DNA of 64,000 nt from Roseimicrobium gellanilyticum (GTDB lineage Bacteria > Verrucomicrobiota > Verrucomicrobiia > Verrucomicrobiales > Verrucomicrobiaceae), in the NCBI RefSeq assembly GCF_003315205.1, contig NZ_QNRR01000002.1:280881-344880 (forward strand), read 5' to 3'. Shown one piece after another: positions 17,661 through 27,894 of the stretch. The first letter of the stretch is position 1; every line of letters begins with the position of its first letter. The translations under genes were made by a program, and so were the position numbers. The notes under the pieces are model-generated. The model had not been told where the DNA came from. It saw only the letters and a program-made list of their open reading frames with translations, and did not search any database.

Positions 17661-19325
17661 CTATTGATGGCGTGGTTCCTCGCCACGGTGCTTGGGCACA
17701 TCATTATCCTTTTGTGCGGGGAGCGGGCCGATATTCAGCGCTTCATCCGCGGGAACATTCGGCAGCGGCGGTACCGTCGCGGCTGGATAAAGCCCCATCC
17801 ACCGGCCGAACCAGCCGGTAGTGACCATCTGCGCGGAGAAGGGATAGCTGTGGCCTCCGGGGAAGGAGAACCAACTGAAGCAGTCGCCAGCGTTCAGGCT
17901 ATTGAGATACGAGTCGATGGCCTTCGGCGAGTATTCGTTGTTGTTCACGTAGTAGGCTTGCGTCTCGGCATAGCCGCGCCGTTCTTTTCTTGCTTGGAGT
18001 GGGCTCGGCAGGCCGGAGCCCTTCACGTCTTTCCACTCGGCATAGACCTTCATGGTCTCCATGCATTTGGGGAGGATGTCATGTTGCTTGAACTCGATCT
18101 CACTGGAAATGATCAAGAGTGGTCTGGGAGCGACCATCATCAACAGGCTCTCAAATCCCATGGGTAGTTCGAGGTCGCGGTTCTCGGGCAGAACGTATTT
18201 GTAGAACTTTGGCATCATGATGGCAGGGCCGCTGTTTTGCAGGAAGCCCCAGCGACGCAATGACTCTGCTCCGCTGGAGGGTGGCTCCGTGGCATCCCGG
18301 GTCCATGGTTCCCAGGTAGAAGGCTGGCGGCACCACTGGTTCGCCTTGGGCTTGCCTTTGTAACCCGGCGGATACTTCGGGCGGTCCCAATCCAGCACGC
18401 CGCCATTCGGCACAGCCGCAGCGATGCGCTGATCGAAGGCGGCAGCGAAGAGTGTGACGTGCCCGCCCCATGACCAGCCAGTGCAGCCGATGCCCTTGGG
18501 ATTCACGTAGGGTAGCGATTGAAGATAGTCGACGGAGCGCATCACATCCCAGATCCATTTGCCCATGCATGACCACGCATTCTCCGCCATGGGGTCTGGG
18601 TACCGCTGCTTGTAGAATTGACGGGTATCCAGCGGTCGTTGTCCTGGCTCAATGCGCTCGCCGTCTCCGAGCATGTCGATGCTCAGAGTCACAAATCCCT
18701 GCTTTGCGAGAAGCAGCCCCGATGCGCGACCACCCGCGTACCAAGCATGCATGGCCTCCGCGTCATTCGGATCAGGCATACTGTTGTTATCATAGCGCGG
18801 GTCTTTGCCCGCCAAGTTGGGACGACCTACGAAGCCAAGCTTCGGATCCGAGGCGAAGCGTCCCGCCAAGCCGGCGGGGCTGCTTTTGCCTGAGCCGTAC
18901 GTGGTGCTGTGCAGGCAGATCACCGCAGGGGTTTGCAGCCCGTGTTTCTCGTGGGCTTCCTTCGCGCTGGCCGGCACGAGGAGCCAGCCGTAGATCCAGA
19001 TGTCTGACTGCGTGCCGCCGCTGGAGTCCGTCTCCGCACGAAACTTCACCTTGTACCGTGTGATGTCTCCCGCGCGCATGGGATACGTGGGATCATTTGA
19101 GGAAGTGGGCACCTTCTCGGTACTCAGGACTTGCACATCCAAGGGGGGCTTGCTGGTGGGGAAGGGACCCAGGATTTTCAGCCATTCCTTTTCCAGTTGC
19201 GCCCGTCTCACAGGCCATCTGGCTCCGGCGTCCACAGCAGGATTCGGCGGTGGCGGGGCGTCAGCTCGCAAGACGTTTGGCGAGCCTGCTGAAAGGGCGA
19301 CAAGAAGGAGAAGGTTCCATTTCAT
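17661..19325 (-). CDS. Secreted alpha/beta-hydrolase, acetyl-xylan-esterase-like
   Basis: A 554-aa protein from ATG 19325 with a signal peptide (MKWNLLLLVALSAG...LRADA). The alpha/beta-hydrolase core carries the nucleophile elbow GCTGWSWGG (G-W-S-W-G), an Asp in the usual later position, and a His in PGGHSYPF near the C-terminus. An upstream TTG-type start adds 31 non-signal-like residues and is rejected. It resembles the dienelactone-hydrolase/acetyl esterase proteins frequent in Verrucomicrobia polysaccharide loci. It is divergent from a PL6-type lyase 143 bp away, so a shared glycan substrate is plausible. Confidence 0.8.
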   Translation of the reverse strand: MKWNLLLLVALSAGSPNVLRADAPPPPNPAVDAGARWPVRRAQLEKEWLKILGPFPTSKPPLDVQVLSTEKVPTSSNDPTYPMRAGDITRYKVKFRAETDSSGGTQSDIWIYGWLLVPASAKEAHEKHGLQTPAVICLHSTTYGSGKSSPAGLAGRFASDPKLGFVGRPNLAGKDPRYDNNSMPDPNDAEAMHAWYAGGRASGLLLAKQGFVTLSIDMLGDGERIEPGQRPLDTRQFYKQRYPDPMAENAWSCMGKWIWDVMRSVDYLQSLPYVNPKGIGCTGWSWGGHVTLFAAAFDQRIAAAVPNGGVLDWDRPKYPPGYKGKPKANQWCRQPSTWEPWTRDATEPPSSGAESLRRWGFLQNSGPAIMMPKFYKYVLPENRDLELPMGFESLLMMVAPRPLLIISSEIEFKQHDILPKCMETMKVYAEWKDVKGSGLPSPLQARKERRGYAETQAYYVNNNEYSPKAIDSYLNSLNAGDCFSWFSFPGGHSYPFSAQMVTTGWFGRWMGLYPAATVPPLPNVPADEALNIGPLPAQKDNDVPKHRGEEPRHQ

Positions 19326-19468
19326 GGGAGCGAAGCGTGGGAGGTCCTTGCTGCATGAACGGAGATTGGATGGCAGAAGTATCACTCCGTGCTGTGCCCA
19401 CGTGCGGCTGCGCGGCAAAGTCGCAGACAGGGTTTCATTGTCGGTACGTTTCTTCAGAGAGAGGTTCT

Positions 19469-20836
19469 ATGCGTTCCCGATTTCTTCCTTTTGGCTTTGC
19501 CTGCTTTTTGTGCCTCCTTTTTGGCGCCCATGTCCTGACGGATCATGCTCTTGCGGATGACACGCCGTCCTTGAGTACGCTTCTTCGGGACTTGAAGCAG
19601 GGCACGACTGTCGAAGTGCCGGATGGTACCTATACGACCAAGGGGTGCCGCACGCTTCAGGGGCTGCGTGGAACGAAGGAAAAGCCCATCGTCATCCGTG
19701 CCAAGAATCGTGGCAAGGTGGTGATTGTCGGCGAGTCCGGATTCATTCTCCGGGATTGCGAGTACGCAGTGATTGAAGGCTTCGTGTTTGAGAATGATGC
19801 GGATCAGCAGTGTGTGATGCTGGACAACTGCAAGTACACACGCGTGACTAGGAATGTCTTTCGTCCCAAGGAGCGTGCCAGGCCGAGGCATTGGGAGCAC
19901 TGGGTGACCGTGGATGGCGCTCGCAGCGGATACAATCGCATCGATAGAAACCGGTTTGAGCGAAAGGTGAATCGGGGCAGTCCGCTCTTTGTTCGTGGGG
20001 ATGACGCAGCGCTGGTGTGCTCCCAGCGTGACCGTATTGATCACAACCACTTCCGTGATGTGATCTACGCGGATCGTGAGAATGGCCATGAGACCATCCG
20101 CACCGGAGGCAATGATCTCGGTGCTTCAGGCCGGAGTTCGTTCACGACCATCGAACACAACCTGCTGGAGCGCTGTAGCGGTGAGGACGAGATCATCTCG
20201 ATCAAATCCTCCGACAATATCATCCGTGACAACACACTCATCAACTGCCGCGGTGCCATCTGCATGCGCTTGGGGAATCGAAGCGTAGTGTCTGGCAACG
20301 TCATCGTCGCTACAGAGGATGCTCCAGGGGTCGGTGGCATCAAGCTTTTTGGCTTCGAGCACCAGGTAACGGGCAACTACTTCTCTGGACTCACCGGCAC
20401 CAAGCATGAAGCGCCGTTTTCGCTCATCCCCGGCATGCATGACACGCCCACGACAGAGAACATCGGCAAGAAGTATGATGACATGACCGCCACCGCACCT
20501 ACGCGCTGCACGATTTCAGGAAACACGTGGGTGGACTGCGCGCCGCTGCAGTTTGGCTACGAGAAGGAGGATAAGAAGTGGCCGCTGACTCCGAATGCCT
20601 GCGTCTTCACCGGAAATCACGTCATACGCACCAGGGCCAACCCCAAGCCGATGGTGAATCTCGGTGCCGTGCGAGATCTCCAGGCGAAGGACAACACGGC
20701 ATACAGTGTGCAGGCTTCTCCGCAAGATGCGGCGTGGACATCATGGTTCGTGTGGGAAAGAGAGAAGCCGATTTTCAAAATGCCGGTGCAGCTGACGGAA
20801 GCGGACGTGGGGCCAGATGCAGCGGGGGATGATTAG
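19469..20836 (+). CDS. Secreted PL6-family polysaccharide lyase (alginate lyase/chondroitinase B type)
   Basis: A 455-aa parallel beta-helix enzyme from ATG 19469, which has a GAGAGAGG Shine-Dalgarno and encodes a signal peptide (residues 1-29). The PL6 signature runs from NGHETIRTGGND (about 205-215) through LLERCSGEDEIISIKSSDN to RLGNRSVVSGN. Lys246 and Arg267 have the 21-residue spacing of the catalytic Lys/Arg pair in PL6 lyases, by my alignment. It is expected to cleave uronate-containing glycans by beta-elimination in the periplasm. Alginate is the usual substrate; dermatan or chondroitin cannot be excluded. The longer frame from 19097 overlaps the divergent gene and is rejected. Confidence 0.88.
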   Translation: MRSRFLPFGFACFLCLLFGAHVLTDHALADDTPSLSTLLRDLKQGTTVEVPDGTYTTKGCRTLQGLRGTKEKPIVIRAKNRGKVVIVGESGFILRDCEYAVIEGFVFENDADQQCVMLDNCKYTRVTRNVFRPKERARPRHWEHWVTVDGARSGYNRIDRNRFERKVNRGSPLFVRGDDAALVCSQRDRIDHNHFRDVIYADRENGHETIRTGGNDLGASGRSSFTTIEHNLLERCSGEDEIISIKSSDNIIRDNTLINCRGAICMRLGNRSVVSGNVIVATEDAPGVGGIKLFGFEHQVTGNYFSGLTGTKHEAPFSLIPGMHDTPTTENIGKKYDDMTATAPTRCTISGNTWVDCAPLQFGYEKEDKKWPLTPNACVFTGNHVIRTRANPKPMVNLGAVRDLQAKDNTAYSVQASPQDAAWTSWFVWEREKPIFKMPVQLTEADVGPDAAGDD

Positions 20837-21064
20837 AAAAACTCCGGAAAGGCCGGCAATCAGACGGCTCTGCTATTTGGCCTCCTTCTTAACAGACGCG
20901 GACGCGGCCAGGTGCACTGCGAACTTGGGAGAAGGCTTTCCTGAGCTCAGGGCTCCGTCCATCATGGTGGTTGCATTTTGCATGATGCCTCAAACATTCA
21001 GGTCCAAGTAATCATTTAGGACTTGTGAAGTGCTTGAACCCTGCTTCAGGGGCGGGGTAGCGCC

Positions 21065-21661
21065 ATGAGCGAGCGCCAGCTTACAGCTCTCAAACGACCT
21101 CCACTTCCCACGGAGTACTTTTTCGAACGGTTTCCATGGAATAACCGGTGGATCCTTGTTGGCATCGCCCTGGTCGTTTCCTGTTTTGATTTCCTGGCGG
21201 GTCCGGTGGTCTTTTTTCCCATCCTGTTCTTGGTTCCCGTTTCACTCCTGGCATGGAACTGCGGCCTGCGCACGGGGCTGATCTTGGGAACAGTGCTGTG
21301 TGCGATTCGCTTCGGCATCCAGTATGCCGTCTGGGGGATTCCTTACACGTTGTCCGTCGCAGTCATCAATGCAGTGCTACGGCTTGCGGTGCTGTATGTG
21401 TTCACTTTCCTGTGCGCCAAGCTTGGCGGCACGTTGCGGGCTCTCCGCGCACGTGTCCGCACTCTGGAGGGCATCCTGCCCACGTGCTCATTCTGCAAAG
21501 ATATCCGGGATGAGGAGGGGAACTGGCATCAGATCGAGGCTTACGTGACCTCGCACTCGGAAGCCCGCTTCAGCCATGGAGTGTGCCCGGACTGCGCAGA
21601 AAAGCATTATGGCGATGTCCTTGCCTTGAAGAGAAGCGGAGCCAAACAACCCAGGGCCTGA
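21065..21661 (+). CDS. Membrane protein with C-terminal four-Cys signalling-type motif
   Basis: A 198-aa protein with about four membrane helices (residues 28-120, MASE-like), a short coiled segment (LRALRARVRTLEGILP) and a C-terminal CSFCKDIRDEEGNWHQIEAY ... CPDCAEKHYG motif. This Cys motif is normally found downstream of PAS or receiver domains in histidine kinases and regulators, where it often follows a signalling helix. Here no kinase, GGDEF or receiver domain is present, so it may be a stand-alone sensor module. ATG at 21065. Confidence 0.75.
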   Translation: MSERQLTALKRPPLPTEYFFERFPWNNRWILVGIALVVSCFDFLAGPVVFFPILFLVPVSLLAWNCGLRTGLILGTVLCAIRFGIQYAVWGIPYTLSVAVINAVLRLAVLYVFTFLCAKLGGTLRALRARVRTLEGILPTCSFCKDIRDEEGNWHQIEAYVTSHSEARFSHGVCPDCAEKHYGDVLALKRSGAKQPRA

Positions 21662-21704
21662 GTAGGAGACTGCGGTTCTCAAGCTGTCGCAGGAATCCGG
21701 AGGC

Positions 21705-22571
21705 CTAATGGGTCAGCACATAGAACACGATATTAAGCCCCAGGGGATAGGCGATCTTCTCTGATACCTCCGTGAAATAGTAGGGATCACTCTTCTCCCT
21801 TTCCCACCCATCTCCGAGATCATTGTTGAGGCAGACCAGCATGACCATGCGGCCCTGGTCATCATACACAGCGCGGAAGCGGGGAGTGTCAGCACCCTTG
21901 CGGATTTCATTGGTCATGCGTGTCCAACCCTGCTTGCGCATCTCGTCTACATACACGGAGCTGTGCGACTGGGGTGGCGCAGTCAGGTCGAATACGAGAT
22001 GGAAGATGGGATGCCCGGGATCGAGCTCCACGTAGTCACGGTCAGGCCAGATCTTTTTGAATGAGGGAGCAAAGTCCTTCCAGTCCTCCTCACCCCAGAA
22101 GTCGTCGATCATGAGGAAGCCGCCATTGAGCATGTATTCGCGAAGGAGCTTCGCCTGCTCCTCGCTGATGTTCATATTCCCCGCCTCGCTCACATAAATG
22201 AAGGGATAGTGGCGAAGCTGCTCCGCATCGATGTCCACGATTGCGGGGTAGGGATTCACCTGGATGGAGGTGAGTTGGTGGAGGCGGTACGAGAAATTGA
22301 GTTCGGCCTCTGGGTAGTCCGCCGTCCACCGGCCGCGCTTGCGCACCGGATAACGCAGGCGGGCGAAGGTGAAGACATCATTGGGCAGCTCTGGATTCAC
22401 AGTCCATATCGGCGCACCTTGATGCCGCCATCCTTTGAACTGGCGCGCGTCATGAGGGAAGACATGGGTATGCTCGGCGCCGAAGTTGCGCGGCACCGGT
22501 TCCTGCGAAGGCAGCGCCACGCAGGCGAGGAGCACGGGTACTGGGAGTGTCCACTTCCAAAGCGCGGTCAT
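21705..22571 (-). CDS. DUF4159 domain protein, exported
   Basis: A 288-aa protein from ATG 22571 with a hydrophobic N-terminus (LWKWTLPVPVLLACVAL). The DUF4159 pattern is clear: FTFARLRYP near the start, ELNFSYRLHQLT, YPFIYVSEAG, LLREYMLNGGFLMIDDFWG, and AVYDDQGRMVMLVCLNNDLGD. DUF4159 has a glutamine-amidotransferase/ThuA-like fold. Activity is unknown. A GTG four codons upstream (22583) is an alternative start. Confidence 0.9.
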   Translation of the reverse strand: MTALWKWTLPVPVLLACVALPSQEPVPRNFGAEHTHVFPHDARQFKGWRHQGAPIWTVNPELPNDVFTFARLRYPVRKRGRWTADYPEAELNFSYRLHQLTSIQVNPYPAIVDIDAEQLRHYPFIYVSEAGNMNISEEQAKLLREYMLNGGFLMIDDFWGEEDWKDFAPSFKKIWPDRDYVELDPGHPIFHLVFDLTAPPQSHSSVYVDEMRKQGWTRMTNEIRKGADTPRFRAVYDDQGRMVMLVCLNNDLGDGWEREKSDPYYFTEVSEKIAYPLGLNIVFYVLTH

Positions 22572-22646
22572 GGACAAAAACACTAAACGACTACTGCAAA
22601 AAACACCCGTTCTTTTTTCGTGGGCGAAACCACGCGGGAGCGCTTG

Positions 22647-24227
22647 TCATGAAGTCTCCAGGCTGACCTGGACGTTGGAGAAGTCCCAACGGCGCAGGTC
22701 TTCTTGGTGGATGGAGAAAGTCAGAGTGCCGGCGTCCCAAAAGCAAAAACCGACCTTGCCGTCCCAACCCAACTGCAGGAGCGGGACCCACTCGTGAGGC
22801 TGTCCTTTGCACTCTGCGGCTGCCCTTTCCCCGGCCGATTCGTTCTGGGCGTACGTGTAGCCATTGATGTGGTGATCCCACTGATTGCGCAGGCACTCAC
22901 CATTGTCATAGAGTTCCTGGGCATGATCGCCTGTAACACCCTCTGGAGCATCGTAAGGCAACGAGAATGTGCGCGTGAATTCAACCCGATGGGGATTCTG
23001 CGTGTAGTCATCACCGGGACTGAGCATCACATCTTCGCCAGCGTGCCGAACGGTTAAAAGAGGAGCGCGAATCTCCTGAGTGAACAGAACTCTGCAGTTT
23101 TCGTAATAACCTGTATCGACAAAGAACGAGAGGAGCCCGGAAGGTGGAAGATAACGGTTAAGGGGCGCAATGTCTGCGAGATTTAACTGGGCGAGGAACG
23201 TCCAATATTTGCCGTCCGTCTTGGGGAAAAGGGACGCATCTGTCAATTCGGGGAAACCTCCCAAACGAGAGTTCCCTGACTGAGAATAGTCATCCGGGAC
23301 GGTCGATCTAATCTCGATCGCCTCGCGGGCAACCTTCGCGATGGGTGCAGCGCGCTCGGCCAATCCAGCTTCTTGAATAGCAGACACGAGGGAAGGGTGC
23401 ACGGGGCTGTCTGATGCCACAAAGAGCCGCATCTCCGCCAAGTCCAATTGTGGAGGTTTTTCGCTAGGGCGATAGGACCAATCCATGAAAAGGATGCGCT
23501 TCCCGGACTCAATGGAAATTTCCACCTCCGTCATCGTGGCAAGGCAGGCTGGTAGGGAATCGAAAGGATTGTGTTCAAGATCCAGATCGCGAAGACTTTT
23601 CAGCCGACAAACGGAGTCCGGAAGGCTTCGGAGTTTGTTGAAGCTCAGATTGAGGCTTTCGAGCAGGGCCAGATTTCCGATCGCCTCTGGAACCCGAGAA
23701 AGTTTGTTTACATCCAGAAAGAGACATTCGAGGCCTTTGAGAAGACCTATCCACTCAGGCAGCTCTTCGATCTGATTGTAGGAAAGGCCGAACACAGTCA
23801 GACGCGTTAATCTCTGCGCACAATCTGGAATGCGCCGCAGTTGATTCTGCAGGAGGCGCAGCTCCCTCAGGCTTGCCAGGGCATCCAATCCGTCAGGCAG
23901 TTGGAGTAGACCACAGTTTCCAATCGAGAGTGAACGAAGGTTTTTGAGCCCGAGGATGCTTTCAGGGAATGTGGGGACGTTGCACGCTTGCAGGTGGAGG
24001 TTCTGCAAGTCCTTCAGTTCTCCGAGCAGGGGGAGAAGCTGGCTGACGTCCGAGAGCGAAATGGAGAGTAATTGCAGATTTCGCAACTCGGCGACGCGGG
24101 ACAAGAATGCTGCATCCTGACACTCGCTGGTATCAAAACGAATGACCTTGGCGGTGTTGCGAAGAGCTTCCTTTAAATCATGGAATGTCGGAAATTCTTC
24201 AAGTTCGTCGTCAGTGTAGAGGGCCAT
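22647..24227 (-). CDS. Leucine-rich-repeat protein fused to DUF1963
   Basis: A 526-aa cytoplasmic protein. Residues about 45-240 hold eight to nine LRRs of the bacterial L-x-x-L-P type (LRSLSIGNCGLLQLPDGLDAL, LECLFLDVNKLSRVPEAIGNL and similar). Residues about 275-526 match DUF1963/YwqG: SRLGGFPELTDASLFP, then KYWTFLAQLNLADIAPLNRYLPPSGLLSFFVD and a C-terminal GQPHEWVPLLQLGWD. DUF1963 has no known reaction. LRRs usually bind protein partners. The fusion is unusual enough to note. Confidence 0.87.
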   Translation of the reverse strand: MALYTDDELEEFPTFHDLKEALRNTAKVIRFDTSECQDAAFLSRVAELRNLQLLSISLSDVSQLLPLLGELKDLQNLHLQACNVPTFPESILGLKNLRSLSIGNCGLLQLPDGLDALASLRELRLLQNQLRRIPDCAQRLTRLTVFGLSYNQIEELPEWIGLLKGLECLFLDVNKLSRVPEAIGNLALLESLNLSFNKLRSLPDSVCRLKSLRDLDLEHNPFDSLPACLATMTEVEISIESGKRILFMDWSYRPSEKPPQLDLAEMRLFVASDSPVHPSLVSAIQEAGLAERAAPIAKVAREAIEIRSTVPDDYSQSGNSRLGGFPELTDASLFPKTDGKYWTFLAQLNLADIAPLNRYLPPSGLLSFFVDTGYYENCRVLFTQEIRAPLLTVRHAGEDVMLSPGDDYTQNPHRVEFTRTFSLPYDAPEGVTGDHAQELYDNGECLRNQWDHHINGYTYAQNESAGERAAAECKGQPHEWVPLLQLGWDGKVGFCFWDAGTLTFSIHQEDLRRWDFSNVQVSLETS

Positions 24228-24442
24228 GAGATGGGGAGCTTTGAGGTTCCCGGCATCGAATCAGAAGTCGTGGTGTAGGACGAACTATTTTCAATGAGGT
24301 CTCCAAAAAGCACCGGCGCGCATGCCGCCGTTTCAAGAGTCAGCCCGAGCCGTGTAGTCATCGAGAGTGTGGAAACAGAAGGGAGGAGCAAGGGCGCCCT
24401 CCCTGGAATCGAACAAACTGGAGCTGATGGAGTGTCTCTGCC

Positions 24443-25585
24443 CTATCTTTCGGCAGGATACCCCTTCCACAACCACTCCAGCGCTTGAGGGAGGAACTGC
24501 GCCTTCGCGGGTCCAACGCTGTGGCCGGTATTCAGGCAGTACACATATTGGAAGTGGTAGCCTTTTTCCTTCAGGACTTTGGCCATGCGATGGTTCGCCT
24601 CCACCCAGTCGTGCATGTCGTCACGCATGACATTTGGATTCAGCAGGTCGCGATCGCCCACGGCCATCCAGATGCGGATGGGCTTCACTGGGCTCTCGGG
24701 GATGAGCTTGCTGTGGAAGTCCCACGCGCCACCCGGCGTCTCGGGATTGAATGGCCACTGCTGATTGACGAAGGTGCCGGAGGTGGTGAGTACGCGATGG
24801 TAGAGGTCGGTGCGATACCAGGCCATCGCGAGTGCTGCAGAACCGCCGGAACTGTTGCCCATGGTGGCCCGGCCTTCCGGATCCTTGGTGAGTTTCACGC
24901 CGTAGTTCTTCTCCACCAGAGGCAGCACTTCGTTTTCAATGAACTCAGCATAGAGTCCGGACATGGTGTCGTACTCACGTCCACGCTCGTGGCCCTGGGC
25001 ATCGCCACCGCCACTGGAGATCATGATCGCGATCATGGCAGGCACACGCTTCTGGGCGATGAGGTTGTCCAGGATACGCACGAGGTTCATGTCGGGCTTG
25101 CCCATGCCGGGGCCATCATGCGTGACGATGAAGGGGGCTTCTTTGCCTGCCACATATTGCGCAGGTACATAAACGGTCACGGTGCGCTTGTAGTCGATGG
25201 GATGGGTCTCGACGATGAGGGTCTTGGGATTGTTCGGATCCACGGTGCCGAACTCGTTGCGTGCAATGCCGGGGTTGAAGAGCTTGCAGTCCTTGGAATC
25301 CATCTGGAACTGCTGCACCTTGCCTTGGGGTACGCCTTCGACAGCCTTCATCTCTGGTGCAGGAGTGTAGTCAGGACCGATGACGAAGTCGCCCCCGGTA
25401 TCCACCGGTGGATTCACACCGGGTTTGCCATCCAGTCGCGTGAACTTCGGCGCACCCGGTGCGTCAAAAGGGCGGGTAGGAGGCTGGGGCCGATCAGGCT
25501 TCTTGGGTTGATTCTGACTGAAGACTGGCAAGGCAAAAGCCACAAAACCAAGACCGAGGCAAAGGAAAGAGCGATGTGAGAACAT
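24443..25585 (-). CDS. Secreted esterase of the enterochelin-esterase/esterase D type
   Basis: A 380-aa protein from ATG 25585 with a signal peptide (MFSHRSFLCLGLGFVAFALPVFSQ) and a Pro-rich linker. The alpha/beta-hydrolase part has the oxyanion-region FIVTHDGPGM, the Ser elbow MGNSSGGSAA (G-N-S-S-G), an Asp in WMAVGDRDLL and a His in CLNTGHSVG. This is the Fes/feruloyl-esterase-like family. The natural substrate cannot be read from sequence; removal of acyl or feruloyl groups from glycans is a common role. The region 24228-24442 upstream of the next gene shows nothing. Confidence 0.83.
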   Translation of the reverse strand: MFSHRSFLCLGLGFVAFALPVFSQNQPKKPDRPQPPTRPFDAPGAPKFTRLDGKPGVNPPVDTGGDFVIGPDYTPAPEMKAVEGVPQGKVQQFQMDSKDCKLFNPGIARNEFGTVDPNNPKTLIVETHPIDYKRTVTVYVPAQYVAGKEAPFIVTHDGPGMGKPDMNLVRILDNLIAQKRVPAMIAIMISSGGGDAQGHERGREYDTMSGLYAEFIENEVLPLVEKNYGVKLTKDPEGRATMGNSSGGSAALAMAWYRTDLYHRVLTTSGTFVNQQWPFNPETPGGAWDFHSKLIPESPVKPIRIWMAVGDRDLLNPNVMRDDMHDWVEANHRMAKVLKEKGYHFQYVYCLNTGHSVGPAKAQFLPQALEWLWKGYPAER

Positions 25586-25702
25586 GGAAGACAAAAGTGC
25601 GTACGAATCAACGTGCCGAAGGGCACGTAGCGTTCAATGAAATGATCCGTGATTGCAATCACGGTGATTGCTCCACTTCCGTGAGCGCCGAGCTTGGAGG
25701 CT

Positions 25703-26335
25703 TCACTTCACCTCCACCACATCCACGACATTGAGCTGGATGAATTGGCCATTGAACGGCTGAGGGGCGGGAGCGACATCTGGCACGACAAGTTTCGAAA
25801 AGTTCGTGATCATGCGGCCGTTCTGACCGTTGCCGTGGAAGGTGAGGGTGGCGCCGCCCTCGATCTCTATGGTTGCGGTGTAGTCAATGGTGAAGATGCG
25901 GTGGCCCGTCCTGTCATCGCGATTGAAGAAGAAGTGCGAGGCAGGTGAGGAAACAGTGAGTTGGTAGATGTTGTAGGTGGCATTGTTGGGAGTGCCGCCG
26001 ATGTAGAAGCGCTCGCCCTCCTGCTTGCCGTCCTTGTACATCATGGGCTCCACCACGCCGCGCACACGGAGCGTGACCTTGTATTTCTTGCCGGGTTCGC
26101 CTCCGAACTTTTTCACGTCGGTGAATTTGTCGTTGGTGGCCGGGTCACTGGTCGCGCGAGCCGAGATGCCATCTGCTCCGGGTTTGGGATTCTCCGGCAT
26201 TGGGTCCTTGCAGGGGAACTCGTAGCGGTAGCCATCCAGCTCAGAGGCAATTTTCTTCAGGTCGTCGGCGGCCTGGGTGGGGATGGCGAGCAAAGCACTG
26301 GCGAGCAAGGAGGTGAGGAGGAGGGAGCGATTCAT
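25703..26335 (-). CDS. Secreted protein of unknown function
   Basis: A 210-aa protein with a clear signal peptide (MNRSLLLTSLLASALLAIPTQAA). The mature part is beta-rich (YKVTLRVRGVVEPMMYK, NIYQLTVSSPASHFFFNRDD, IFTIDYTATIEIEGGATLTF) and looks like a jelly-roll or carbohydrate-binding sandwich. No catalytic motif is visible. Confidence 0.7.
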   Translation of the reverse strand: MNRSLLLTSLLASALLAIPTQAADDLKKIASELDGYRYEFPCKDPMPENPKPGADGISARATSDPATNDKFTDVKKFGGEPGKKYKVTLRVRGVVEPMMYKDGKQEGERFYIGGTPNNATYNIYQLTVSSPASHFFFNRDDRTGHRIFTIDYTATIEIEGGATLTFHGNGQNGRMITNFSKLVVPDVAPAPQPFNGQFIQLNVVDVVEVK

Positions 26336-26430
26336 GAATGATTCGGGAACAGGGTGGAGAATTGAGCAGGTCTGTGAACGTCGTCCAGACTGGCGTGTTT
26401 TCGTGAGGACGAGCTATAAACTGGAATGGC

Positions 26431-27894
26431 TCACGTGCCACAGAACGTCTGATAGGACCCAGATCCCGAAGGAAGGGTGTAATCTTCCGGATGCGCCTGC
26501 GCGTGATCATAGGGCTTGGCCAGGATCGCCAGCAGGCGCTCCAGCACACTGAGGTCGCCTGTCTCCACGGCCGCCGTCAGCGCTTCCTCCACCTTGTGAT
26601 TGCGTGGGATGACCGCGGGATTGTGACGCTGCATGCTCTCCATGACTTCGCTCTCTGACGGAGTTTGGCGGGTCAGGCGGTTTCGCCAGCGCTGGTGCCA
26701 CTCGCGGTAGGCGGGATCGGGCGAATACGTGGCGGAGGATGCGCTGCTCAGGGCTCGGAAGGTATTCGTGAAGTCGGCTTGCGAACGTTGCATCCACTCC
26801 AAAAGGGAGTCTATCAACTTGGGGTCGTCGCTCTCCTCGGTGGAGAGTCCCAGCTTCGCCCGCATCCCCTCCAGCCAGTGGTGCTGGAAGCGCTCGCCGA
26901 AACGTCCAATCGATTCATTCGCGATATCGAGCCCCTGTTGCGCGTCCTCATGAAGCAGAGGCAGCAACGTCTCTGCCAGCCGGGCAAGATTCCACTGGGC
27001 AATCAGCGGCTGCCTGCCGTACGCATAGCGGCCCCCGTGGTCGATGGAGCTGAAGACCGCCGAGGGATCATAGACGTCCATGAAGGCGCATGGCCCGAAG
27101 TCGATAGTCTCACCGGAGAGGGCCATATTGTCCGTATTCATCACGCCATGGATGAAACCCACGAGCTGCCACCGGGCGATCAATGCCGCCTGCCTCTCAA
27201 TGACGGCATCCAAAAAGGCGGCATACGGCTGTGCAGCGGTGGTGGCATCTGGGAAGTGACGCTGGATGGTGTAGTCCGCCAGCGCCTGTAGGTTGGGTTT
27301 TTCATCAAGGGCGGACGCGTATTCAAACGTGCCCACACGAATGTGGCTCGCCGCGACCCGGGTGAGCACGGCTCCAGGCAGCGGTGCCGTGCGATAGACC
27401 ACCTCACCTGTCGTCACGACTGCGAGGCTGCGCGTCGTAGGAATGCTCAAGGCCTCCATGGCTTCGCTGATGAGGTACTCCCGCAGCATCGGCCCCAGAG
27501 TGGCCCTTCCATCTCCGCGACGGGAGAAAGGTGTTTGCCCTGAGCCTTTGAGCTGGATGTCAAAGCGCCCTCCACTTGGAGTTAGCTGCTCACCCAGCAG
27601 GATGGCGCGACCGTCACCCAGCATGGTGAAATTGCCAAACTGGTGGCCCGCATAAGCCTGAGCCAGCGGTTGTGCTCCGGGGGGCAGCGCATTGCCGGCA
27701 AAGGATGCGGGGTCGTCCAGCGACGCCGGATTCAGCCCCAAGGATGCTGCCAGGGGGCGGTTCAAGATGACCATCTCTGGCTGGCTTACTGGTCTTGGTT
27801 GGCACGCTATATGGAACACAGATGGTAGCTGCGCATATGAGTGCTCAAGACGCCAGCCGTGGGGCAGGGAGGAACTGGTAGAAGTAGCGGGCAT
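26431..27894 (-). CDS. selO: Protein adenylyltransferase SelO (YdiU)
   Basis: A 487-aa pseudokinase-fold enzyme that AMPylates Ser, Thr or Tyr in target proteins, linked in other bacteria to redox stress. Family landmarks are [20 protein letters not shown] near residue 80, [41 protein letters not shown] near 250, and the C-terminal YQTFCGT with the conserved Cys. Length and start (ATG 27894) fit the family. It is divergent from the DUF1592 gene across 158 bp. Confidence 0.95.
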   Translation of the reverse strand: MPATSTSSSLPHGWRLEHSYAQLPSVFHIACQPRPVSQPEMVILNRPLAASLGLNPASLDDPASFAGNALPPGAQPLAQAYAGHQFGNFTMLGDGRAILLGEQLTPSGGRFDIQLKGSGQTPFSRRGDGRATLGPMLREYLISEAMEALSIPTTRSLAVVTTGEVVYRTAPLPGAVLTRVAASHIRVGTFEYASALDEKPNLQALADYTIQRHFPDATTAAQPYAAFLDAVIERQAALIARWQLVGFIHGVMNTDNMALSGETIDFGPCAFMDVYDPSAVFSSIDHGGRYAYGRQPLIAQWNLARLAETLLPLLHEDAQQGLDIANESIGRFGERFQHHWLEGMRAKLGLSTEESDDPKLIDSLLEWMQRSQADFTNTFRALSSASSATYSPDPAYREWHQRWRNRLTRQTPSESEVMESMQRHNPAVIPRNHKVEEALTAAVETGDLSVLERLLAILAKPYDHAQAHPEDYTLPSGSGSYQTFCGT

